Of a stretch of 5,100 nt of DNA, positions 1 to 5,100 are shown one piece after another (the stretch's first letter is position 1; each line of letters starts with the position of its first letter). Source of the stretch: Methanosphaera sp. SHI613 (GTDB lineage: Archaea; Methanobacteriota; Methanobacteria; Methanobacteriales; Methanobacteriaceae); assembly GCA_003266145.1 (NCBI GenBank), contig MVJJ01000194.1:1-5100 (forward strand), read 5' to 3'. The position numbers and the translations under genes are program-made. The notes beneath the pieces are model-generated. The model made no database searches. It saw only the letters and a list, made by a program, of their open reading frames with translations, and was not told the DNA's origin.

Positions 1-1698
1 AGCAAACTTTTATCTAAACTTTCAACCAAACAATTAAAAACAGATTCCAATGCTGAAATAATTTATCAAGGAACTGTAGTAACATCTAATGATTTGACTA
101 TTTATAATAATGGTACTGTTGAAATCATATTGGAAGGTGAAAATGCTAGAAATGTTTTATTATATGGTCAAAATCCTTATCAATCAAAAATTAATGAACA
201 AACAATAGATATAACAGATATTGTTATATATGTGAATTCAATTTCATTTTCAACTGGTGGGAACCAATATGATATGAAATCATTTAAATTAAATTTTGAT
301 AATAAAGAAAATATCAATCTTAAAGTTATTGGTGCTATAACCAAAAGAGGTGGTTTGGAAATAAATGGCGGTTGGAAAACTGTGACCTATGAAAATTTAA
401 AAATCATATCTGATTATAATGAAGATACTGATAGGGATATAGCTTTAATATTAAATGGAGATAATATCACATTAAGAAACATCACTTATACTTCTACATC
501 AACAGGTGCAGCTGCAATGGCAATTTTTGCTGGGTATACTGATAACACAGGAGTGTCTGGAGGAGTATTAATACGTGGTAATAATATAATGATAGAAAAT
601 TCAGAATTTAGTATCAGTCAAGAAGAATTTATAAATATTACAGAATGGGGATTAGATCCAGAGGATTTCCCTAATGATTTCCATAATTATGGATTTTTCT
701 TTTATAAAGCAAATAATATAACATTTAGAAACAATAATTTCCTATTTTTAAGTATGGATAAAGATAGTAGTATAGAATCAAGAAAATACAGTCCAATACT
801 TGGAGGAAATGTAACTACTTTGTCTTTAGTTGATAATGAAGTTAATGTTAAATATGTTCCTGGTATAAAACTGGTTACAAACAATTCGCTCTTTGAAAAC
901 AACACAATAACTGTACAACACGCAGATAACACCATTGAACTTACAGGTGACAACAACGTTGTACGTTACAACACACTAGAAGCAAAAGGCGAAGATAACA
1001 AGGGAGACAAAACTGTTATCGTAACAGGTACGGGTAATATTGTTGAACAGAATCCTAAGGTTGAAGTTGTTGATCCTGTGCTTAAGGTGGATACTGTTGA
1101 GTTTGTAGCTGGCAGTACTTCCAACATTCAGGCCAGCATTTACTTGGGTGATGATGTGGCAAGTGATGTCAATAAGGGTAAGGTGACCTTTAAGGTTAAC
1201 GGTAAAACACTTAAGGATGCTAGTGGTAAGACAATTTATGCCAAAGTAACTGGTGGTGTTGCTGTGATAGATGATTATCTTATACCAGAGTCATGGGCTA
1301 AAGATGCTGTAACAATAGAAGCTGTTTACAGTGGTTCAGCTGATATTGCTAAACTTAGCAGTGGAAAAGTTAATTTGACTGTAACCTCTGCTCAGGCTGA
1401 AGAGCCTTCCATTACAACCAGTGATGTATCTGCCGCTGCGGGTGAAACCATTACTCTTAGTGCAACGATTGCCGATAATGGCAAGGTTATTAACTCCGGT
1501 AAGGTGGTTTTCAAGATTAACGGTAAAACTGTTAAGAATGCTGATGGTAAGGTTATCTATGCTAAGGTGGTTAATAATCAGGTTAGCTTTGAGTACACAT
1601 TGCCTGAGTCCATGAAAGCTAAGGAGTATAATATCACAGCAGTTTATACTGGTAATGATTATAGATTGGAAGATACAAAAACGTTAACTGTTAATTAA
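1..1698 (+). CDS. Adhesin-like surface protein, 5'-truncated: beta-helix plus two Ig-like domains
   Basis: Frame 1 is open from the first base to the TAA at 1696-1698, giving 565 visible residues. The real start and signal peptide lie upstream of the window; the TTG at 94 is only an internal Leu codon with no ribosome binding site. Visible residues 1-105 are a mixed beta-rich N-terminal part. About 110-347 form a parallel beta-helix with rungs of the N-[IV]-x-[FIL]-x-N-N type (for example at nt 460-490, 715-740 and 890-910), ending in a cap with the motif KGDKxV followed by NxVxxNP. Two Ig-like domains follow, at about 354-464 and 467-565, each with a GKVxFKxNGKxxK core. The protein ends directly after the second; no transmembrane helix, sortase motif or pseudomurein-binding repeat is visible. 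There is no cysteine. An acidic, aromatic excursion (about residues 205-238) interrupts the helix. Known: such proteins of Methanobacteriales are exported and thought to act as adhesins. Inferred: the ligand is unknown, and a polysaccharide-active helix cannot be excluded. Confidence 0.9.
   Translation, partial: SKLLSKLSTKQLKTDSNAEIIYQGTVVTSNDLTIYNNGTVEIILEGENARNVLLYGQNPYQSKINEQTIDITDIVIYVNSISFSTGGNQYDMKSFKLNFDNKENINLKVIGAITKRGGLEINGGWKTVTYENLKIISDYNEDTDRDIALILNGDNITLRNITYTSTSTGAAAMAIFAGYTDNTGVSGGVLIRGNNIMIENSEFSISQEEFINITEWGLDPEDFPNDFHNYGFFFYKANNITFRNNNFLFLSMDKDSSIESRKYSPILGGNVTTLSLVDNEVNVKYVPGIKLVTNNSLFENNTITVQHADNTIELTGDNNVVRYNTLEAKGEDNKGDKTVIVTGTGNIVEQNPKVEVVDPVLKVDTVEFVAGSTSNIQASIYLGDDVASDVNKGKVTFKVNGKTLKDASGKTIYAKVTGGVAVIDDYLIPESWAKDAVTIEAVYSGSADIAKLSSGKVNLTVTSAQAEEPSITTSDVSAAAGETITLSATIADNGKVINSGKVVFKINGKTVKNADGKVIYAKVVNNQVSFEYTLPESMKAKEYNITAVYTGNDYRLEDTKTLTVN
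1060..1695 (+). repeat. Tandem Ig-like domain pair (A and B) of the first adhesin
   Basis: The two consecutive Ig-like domains are related to each other. Domain A (about 1060-1392) carries GKVTFKVNGKTLKDASGK and IYAKV; domain B (about 1399-1695) carries GKVVFKINGKTVKNADGK and IYAKV in the same relative place, followed by a proline-containing strand and AVY[ST]G near the end. This indicates an internal duplication. The fold is inferred from the strand pattern and resembles bacterial Ig-like families of the Big_3 type. The same A-B pair recurs at the end of the next gene (3909-4526), so it is a family-wide C-terminal module. Confidence 0.8.
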
Positions 1699-1712
1699 CT
1701 ATGTTTGAGATT

Positions 1713-1777
1713 AAAAGTGTAAATGTTATTACACAGTAGTAATGCTTTTAGCACTTTTATTTCTTAATTATTTTTTT
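1713..1777 (+). terminator. Stem-loop and oligo-T terminator after the first adhesin gene
   Basis: AAAAGTG (1713-1719) can pair with CACTTTT (1752-1758), enclosing an inner hairpin of ATTAC (1728-1732) and GTAAT (1739-1743) with a six-base loop. The right arm leads into a T-rich stretch that ends in seven T (1771-1777). It starts 15 bases after the stop codon. Oligo-T tracts are the known archaeal termination signal; the stem-loop may help stabilise the 3' end. This placement argues that the first and second genes are transcribed separately. Confidence 0.6.
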
Positions 1778-1814
1778 AAGCATTATTTTCCTAAATAAAG
1801 GATACTGGGTAAAA

Positions 1815-1830
1815 GTGAAATAATAATTAT
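1815..1830 (+). promoter_or_regulatory. Candidate BRE/TATA promoter of the second adhesin gene
   Basis: GTGAAA (1815-1820), a BRE-like purine stretch, is followed by the A/T-only TAATAATTAT (1821-1830). With usual archaeal spacing, transcription would start near 1850, leaving a leader of about 34 bases. The TATA match is weak and the region is A+T-rich throughout, so the exact site is uncertain. A short AAGGA-TTA-TCCTT hairpin followed by T (1839-1856) falls at the predicted start point and could instead be a second terminator for the upstream gene. Confidence 0.3.
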
Positions 1831-1867
1831 TGGATCTCAAGGATTATCCTTTTTTTAGCTAATGAGC

Positions 1868-1875
1868 GGAGATGA
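1868..1875 (+). promoter_or_regulatory. Shine-Dalgarno site that decides the start of the second adhesin gene
   Basis: GGAGATGA matches the archaeal consensus GGAGGTGA at seven of eight bases and sits eight bases before the ATG at 1884. The in-frame ATG at 1872 lies inside this motif, so it cannot be the start served by it. The third gene has the same eight-base spacing, which supports the choice of 1884. Confidence 0.7.
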
Positions 1876-1883
1876 TTATTTTT

Positions 1884-4529
1884 ATGAATTTTAGTAAATT
1901 GTTTTTATTTGCTTTTATTGTCATTGTTTTAATGTCTGTTGGCTTTGCAGGTGATGCTAATGACACGATATGTGATGAATCACTAAATGGTGCGATGGAC
2001 TTTAATCCGGATACGACTAATGTTGATGAATATGAGTTTGTGGGCAATGATAATAATGTGAATACTGTAAATGAATTGGATGCTTCTGGTAAATTGGTTA
2101 AGGATAGTGATAAAAGCCTTAAGTCGGATGATAAAGTGTCTGATGATGTAGAGGAGGTCAATATTACCAGCAGTAATTTCAAGAGTTATTTTATTACAAT
2201 GAGTAAAGAGGTTTATATGGGTGATGGGATTGTCCAGACTAATCATAGTCTCTTATTGAATGTTAAGTATCTGCCTAATAACATCAGAGCTATTAATATT
2301 GATGAAAACAGCAATAGGTTTGCCAATTTTAGTTTGACATTGAATTTTAGCACTGCATTGAAGCTTAATAATACTGGTCTTTATCTGGCAAGTAACTTCA
2401 AGAACATAACGGTTGAAAACTTCAATTCAACCTTTGACAATAGCTATAATGGTAATGATTTTCTGACGGTTGATTCCAAGGTAAATGAGTGTTTTCTTCG
2501 AAACATTTCCATTGTCATGAATATGGATGGCGTGGCAAGCGGTAATGTGGTGGATATTTGTGCCAAGACTACTCTGGTTGATTCATATATTCGTGCCAGG
2601 CTGGTTGAAACCAATATTGACTGGGAATCGGGTCCAAGAATTACCGATGCCATCGGTGTAAGCATAATATCTGGTGGTTGTCTGTTGGAGAACAATACCA
2701 TTGAAATATTATCCAGCGGTAATAATGGTGGACAGTATTATTCATTATATGCTCTTTGTGTACGTGCTTCAAATACGTGTATAATCTCAAATAATATTTC
2801 ATTGACTGATTGTATGGGTTATGCCTATGCTATTGTTGCCCGTAGCAATAATAATGTGATTAAAAACAATAACATTACGGTTGTTTCTCATACATATTCA
2901 AATGGTGTTAATCTTGAGATGAGCATGTTCAAAAACAATATGGTCTGTGACAATTATGTGAATGTCACTGCAGGTTATGGCAGTGCTCCATGGGGAAATC
3001 CATGCGTTGCGTATGCATTGCAGATGCTTGACTTTAATTATGCTGGTGGGGCATTTGATGGCGGTGGAGATCATCCGGACAATAACTCCTTTGTAAACAA
3101 TACATTGGTGGGTTCTGCCGGTCAGATTTATGGTATAGAAATATACGGAACATACAACACATATCTCTCAGGTAATACAATTAATCTTACAAGCAGGACT
3201 CCTATGGGTATCGGCGTTATCGGATCAAACATAACCATATCGGATAATGTCATAGTAAACAACGGAACACATAACAGGAGTGAGGGAACGGCTGATTACC
3301 TTGAAGCAATCAACGTTGGAATATATGCCTATAAGAGTTTCAAGGGAACAGTAAAAATAACAAACAATACCGTAACGGCATATAATGGCCGTGCAATACA
3401 GGTTAAGGAATCAGGAAATGTAATGGTCATGGATAACACTGTTAATGTAACAGATTATGACTATGCGGTGGAGTTAATTAATCGGGCCAGTGGCAATCTT
3501 GTTGAAAACAATACATTGTACAGCAGAAACCGTAAGGGTGACAAGGCAGTGACCGGTAAAGTTAACAATACTGTCCGAAATAACCATCCTGAACCGGATC
3601 CACTTCTTGAAACTGAGATAACTCTGCAGACAGAAAGTACGGTTATAAACTGCAGTCAAAGATGTCTGATAAGTGGAATATTAAAACAAAAGGAATCCAC
3701 TAACGGTATCAGAACCAGTGCAATCAGCGTTTATGATAACGGCGTACTGCTGAGAAATATCAGTACTCTTGATGATGGCAGCTTTTCATACAGCTACACC
3801 ACAGATGTGGCAGGTATGCATAATGTTACATTCAGCTTCATTGATGATGATATCTATGCACCAGCAGAGTCATGTATCATGTTTACTGCCAAGGAGTTAG
3901 TCAATACGTACAAGTTAGTGGTGGATACCACTGAATTTAGTGTCGGGGCAAATAATATTGTTGCCACTATTTATTATGGTAATGATTATACTCAGGAGGT
4001 AGCGGCCAATATATCCAAGGGTAAGGTAACGTTTAAGGTAAATGGCAAGGCACTTAAGGATGCAAGCGGCAAGACTATCTATGCTAAGGTTGTAAATGGT
4101 ACTGCAGTTATAGAAAATTATCAGGTCCCTGCATCATGGGAAAACCGGACAAGCCTTCAGGCAGTATACTCTGGTTCAACACTACTTTCCAAACTAGAAA
4201 GCAGTAAAACCAGTATCACGCTAACATCAAGTGTGCCTACTATAACAACAGAGAATATACAGGCATCAACTGGTAGTGTCATTACATTAACGGCTACGTT
4301 AAACACTAATGCCGTGGTTAATTCAGGTAAGGTGGTATTCAAGATTAACGGTAAGACTGTTAAGGATTCAAAGGGTAAGGTTATCTATGCTAGGGTTGTT
4401 AATAATCAGGTTAGCTTTGAGTACACGTTGCCTGATTCCATGAAGGCTGGAACGTATAATGTTACTGCTGTATATACAGGTAGTGAGTATGGCAGATTGG
4501 AGGATGTTAAAACACTAACTATCGCTTAA
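1884..4529 (+). CDS. Adhesin-like surface protein with beta-helix and three Ig-like domains
   Basis: This complete secreted protein has 881 residues from the ATG at 1884; an in-frame ATG at 1872 would add four residues but overlaps the ribosome binding site. Residues 1-22 are a Sec signal peptide (Lys5, hydrophobic core, likely cleavage after Gly-Phe-Ala22). About 23-92 are an acidic Asp/Asn/Ser linker. About 93-568 form a parallel beta-helix with many N-N-x-[IVL]-x-[VIL] rungs and N-x-S/T sequons. It ends in the cap motif KGDKAV plus NTVRNNHPEPDP, matching the cap of the upstream gene. About 574-672 are an extra Ig-like or carboxypeptidase-regulatory-like domain with three cysteines (590, 594, 664). 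About 676-784 and 785-881 are the Ig-like pair shared with the upstream gene. No transmembrane anchor or wall-binding repeat is seen after the last domain. Twelve cysteines is unusual beside a cysteine-free neighbour. A Gly/Asp/His loop (about 392-399) projects from the helix. Export and surface display are well supported; the ligand is unknown. Confidence 0.92.
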   Translation: MNFSKLFLFAFIVIVLMSVGFAGDANDTICDESLNGAMDFNPDTTNVDEYEFVGNDNNVNTVNELDASGKLVKDSDKSLKSDDKVSDDVEEVNITSSNFKSYFITMSKEVYMGDGIVQTNHSLLLNVKYLPNNIRAINIDENSNRFANFSLTLNFSTALKLNNTGLYLASNFKNITVENFNSTFDNSYNGNDFLTVDSKVNECFLRNISIVMNMDGVASGNVVDICAKTTLVDSYIRARLVETNIDWESGPRITDAIGVSIISGGCLLENNTIEILSSGNNGGQYYSLYALCVRASNTCIISNNISLTDCMGYAYAIVARSNNNVIKNNNITVVSHTYSNGVNLEMSMFKNNMVCDNYVNVTAGYGSAPWGNPCVAYALQMLDFNYAGGAFDGGGDHPDNNSFVNNTLVGSAGQIYGIEIYGTYNTYLSGNTINLTSRTPMGIGVIGSNITISDNVIVNNGTHNRSEGTADYLEAINVGIYAYKSFKGTVKITNNTVTAYNGRAIQVKESGNVMVMDNTVNVTDYDYAVELINRASGNLVENNTLYSRNRKGDKAVTGKVNNTVRNNHPEPDPLLETEITLQTESTVINCSQRCLISGILKQKESTNGIRTSAISVYDNGVLLRNISTLDDGSFSYSYTTDVAGMHNVTFSFIDDDIYAPAESCIMFTAKELVNTYKLVVDTTEFSVGANNIVATIYYGNDYTQEVAANISKGKVTFKVNGKALKDASGKTIYAKVVNGTAVIENYQVPASWENRTSLQAVYSGSTLLSKLESSKTSITLTSSVPTITTENIQASTGSVITLTATLNTNAVVNSGKVVFKINGKTVKDSKGKVIYARVVNNQVSFEYTLPDSMKAGTYNVTAVYTGSEYGRLEDVKTLTIA
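3909..4526 (+). repeat. Tandem Ig-like domain pair (A and B) of the second adhesin
   Basis: This is the second copy of the A-B module found at 1060-1695. Over the cores I compared by hand, domain A (4017-4091 against 1174-1248) differs at 15 of 75 bases, but only one difference changes an amino acid. Domain B (4323-4448 against 1495-1620) differs at 13 of 126 bases, including an exact run of 29 bases (4398-4426 against 1570-1598). Such paired DNA tracts can serve as substrates for recombination between neighbouring adhesin genes. Confidence 0.85.
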
Positions 4530-4571
4530 TCACATTAAATCTTTAACAAGTGATATCATTATGGATTACAT

Positions 4572-4613
4572 AATGAACAATCATTATTGTTCATTTCATC
4601 TTTTTCTTTTTTT
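4572..4613 (+). terminator. Strong hairpin plus oligo-T terminator of the second adhesin gene
   Basis: AATGAACAAT (4572-4581) and ATTGTTCATT (4586-4595) form a perfect 10-bp stem with the four-base loop CATT, followed by a T-rich tract with runs of five and seven T (4601-4613). It lies 42 bases after the stop codon. Oligo-T termination is the archaeal norm. No gene on the opposite strand appears to use it. Confidence 0.75.
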
Positions 4614-4671
4614 CAATCATTTTTATTTTATTTATTACTATTGATTCTTTTTAACTCTATTTCGTTATTTG

Positions 4672-4680
4672 TTATAAATA
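4672..4680 (+). promoter_or_regulatory. Candidate distal TATA box of the third gene
   Basis: TTATAAATA is close to the methanogen TATA consensus TTTATATA. If used, transcription would begin near 4700 and the message would carry a leader of about 150 bases, with the inverted repeat 4691-4757 at its 5' end. It is the better sequence match of the two candidates but is farther from the gene. Confidence 0.35.
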
Positions 4681-4690
4681 AATATAACTT

Positions 4691-4757
4691 TCAACCACAT
4701 TTTCAACAGCCACAAAAACTCATTAAAACTCTTAAAAAAAAGAGATTATGTGGTTGA
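4691..4757 (+). repeat. 10-bp inverted repeat with nested hairpin upstream of the third gene
   Basis: TCAACCACAT (4691-4700) is the exact reverse complement of ATGTGGTTGA (4748-4757). The 47 bases between the arms contain a smaller hairpin, CTCTT (4729-4733) and AAGAG (4740-4744), with a six-A loop. TTTCAAC is also directly repeated at 4689-4695 and 4701-4707. The arms are G+C-richer than their surroundings, so the match is less easily explained by base composition. It may be a protein-binding operator or an RNA structure in a long leader; the sequence alone does not decide. Confidence 0.5.
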
Positions 4758-4762
4758 TATTC

Positions 4763-4771
4763 TATATTATA
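4763..4771 (+). promoter_or_regulatory. Candidate proximal TATA box of the third gene
   Basis: TATATTATA would place transcription start near 4790 and give a leader of about 55 bases. The right arm of the inverted repeat ends six bases upstream, overlapping the BRE position, so a protein bound there could block or aid the basal factor TFB. The assignment is uncertain because similar A/T-only strings are common here. Confidence 0.4.
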
Positions 4772-4832
4772 ATCATATTTTTTGCTATACTCAAAAATAA
4801 ACATCCTGATTATTTTAAATTAATAAATTAAA

Positions 4833-4841
4833 GGAACGTGA
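4833..4841 (+). promoter_or_regulatory. Shine-Dalgarno site of the third gene
   Basis: GGAACGTGA resembles GGAGGTGA with one extra base in the middle. It lies eight bases before the ATG at 4850, the same spacing as for the second adhesin, and fixes that ATG as the start. Confidence 0.6.
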
Positions 4842-4849
4842 AAAATACG

Positions 4850-5100
4850 ATGAATAAGAATGTAAAAAGTATATTCTTTGTAGTCACATTACTCACATTA
4901 CTAGTGGCAGTATCTGCTGTTAGTGCCAGTGACGTATCCGATGATACATCTATAGCAGATTGCCTGCAGGATAATGTTGTAAGTGATGTTACACAAACAG
5001 CAAGTGATGATGCTGTTGTAGCAGAACAAACAACTGCAGCTTCTAGTGATAATAATATAGAAACTATGAAGAACATAGAAAAAGAAAATAAAAATGTTAA
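4850..5100 (+). CDS. N-terminus of a third secreted adhesin-like protein, 3'-truncated
   Basis: The frame opens with ATG at 4850 and stays open to the window edge, giving 83 complete codons. Residues 1-26 are a clear Sec signal peptide: Lys3 and Lys6, then a hydrophobic core (about 8-22), with Val-Ser-Ala at the likely cleavage site near residues 24-26. The rest is a low-complexity linker rich in Asp, Ser, Thr, Val and Ala with one Cys (38), turning Lys/Glu/Asn-rich near residue 72. In Methanobacteriales adhesin-like proteins such a linker typically precedes a beta-helix, and the linker after the signal peptide of the second gene is comparable. The signal peptide is directly visible; membership of the adhesin family is inferred from context and style, since no beta-helix or Ig-like domain is reached. 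Its own promoter region and the terminator upstream suggest a separate transcript. Confidence 0.85.
   Translation, partial: MNKNVKSIFFVVTLLTLLVAVSAVSASDVSDDTSIADCLQDNVVSDVTQTASDDAVVAEQTTAASSDNNIETMKNIEKENKNV

Larger units (their letters stand above)
4530..4849 (+). other. Gene-free A+T-rich intergenic region with terminator and leader
   Basis: These 320 bases carry no credible coding sequence on either strand and no tRNA-like or other recognised RNA gene. They hold, in order, a pair of overlapping hairpins and an oligo-T terminator for the second adhesin (4556-4613), a T-rich stretch without recognisable structure (4614-4670), two candidate TATA boxes (near 4672 and 4763), a 10-bp inverted repeat between them (4691-4757), and a ribosome binding site for the third gene. 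The length exceeds a minimal promoter and leaves room for regulation or a long leader. Confidence 0.6.

Noticed and set aside
94..96. TTG as the start of the first gene
   Set aside because: The frame is open to the first base of the window, no Shine-Dalgarno motif precedes the TTG, and no signal peptide follows it. The true start is upstream of the window.
1421..1615. Plus-strand frame of 64 codons inside the Ig-like region of the first gene
   Set aside because: It is an out-of-frame reading of a conserved domain, with no start signals and an unlikely composition.
1872..1883. ATG at 1872 as the start of the second adhesin
   Set aside because: It lies within the GGAGATGA ribosome binding motif, leaving no spacing. 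The ATG at 1884 has ideal spacing and still begins with a complete signal peptide. The difference is only four residues.
1699..1883. Frameshift joining the first and second genes into one protein
   Set aside because: The first gene ends at the natural C-terminal domain boundary, a terminator follows, and the second begins with its own ribosome binding site and signal peptide.
702..2701. Minus-strand open frames at 702-956, 1859-2182, 1983-2246 and 2444-2701
   Set aside because: All overlap strongly supported plus-strand genes, lack ribosome binding sites and have no domain-like sequence. They are frame shadows.
1495..4448. Repeated tracts read as a mobile element or CRISPR
   Set aside because: The repeats are in frame within homologous protein domains. 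There are no terminal inverted repeats, transposase, target-site duplications or regularly spaced short repeats.
4813..4828. A/T-only stretch TTTTAAATTAATAAAT as promoter of the third gene
   Set aside because: Transcription would start about at the ATG or after it, which conflicts with the clear ribosome binding site at 4833-4841.
3474..5076. Minus-strand open frames at 3474-3659, 4157-4342 and 4828-5076
   Set aside because: They mirror plus-strand coding sequence. The last is the reverse of the third gene's signal peptide and linker, whose hydrophobic stretch gives a false membrane-like look.

Overview
The window looks like chromosomal DNA of a gut methanogen of the order Methanobacteriales, most likely Methanosphaera or a close relative such as Methanobrevibacter. 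The evidence is the strong A+T bias, the Asn/Thr/Val-rich secreted proteins that pair Asn-ladder parallel beta-helices with Ig-like repeats, the archaeal-style Shine-Dalgarno sites (variants of GGAGGTGA), and the oligo-T terminators. The genus is inferred from remembered family features; no database search was possible. No RNA gene, CRISPR array, IS element or metabolic gene was found.

Layout, all on the + strand. (1) Positions 1-1698 are the 3' part of a large surface adhesin-like protein gene that is already open at the left edge: a beta-helix followed by two Ig-like domains. (2) Positions 1699-1883 are intergenic, with a stem-loop/oligo-T terminator and then a weak promoter and a clear ribosome binding site. 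(3) Positions 1884-4529 hold a complete adhesin-like gene of 881 codons: signal peptide, acidic linker, long beta-helix, one extra Ig-like domain, and the same pair of C-terminal Ig-like domains as in gene 1. (4) Positions 4530-4849 are a gene-free, very A+T-rich stretch with a strong terminator, two candidate TATA boxes and a 10-bp inverted repeat. (5) Positions 4850-5100 are the 5' end of a third secreted protein gene, running off the right edge, with a signal peptide and a low-complexity Ser/Asp/Thr/Val linker of the kind that precedes beta-helices in this family.

The three genes form a tandem array of cell-surface proteins. Each of the two visible intergenic regions has its own terminator, and the ribosome binding sites have the same spacing, so they look like separate transcription units rather than an operon. 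The proteins would be exported by Sec and displayed outside the pseudomurein wall, where such proteins are thought to bind host, microbial or plant-fibre ligands. The most informative signals are evolutionary. The final Ig-like domain shows far fewer silent differences between the two genes than the domain before it, which suggests gene conversion. The codon choice in gene 1 changes abruptly near position 870. The second gene has 12 cysteines while the visible part of the first has none. Nothing here convincingly indicates a wholly new biological system; the window is best read as a recombining adhesin locus.
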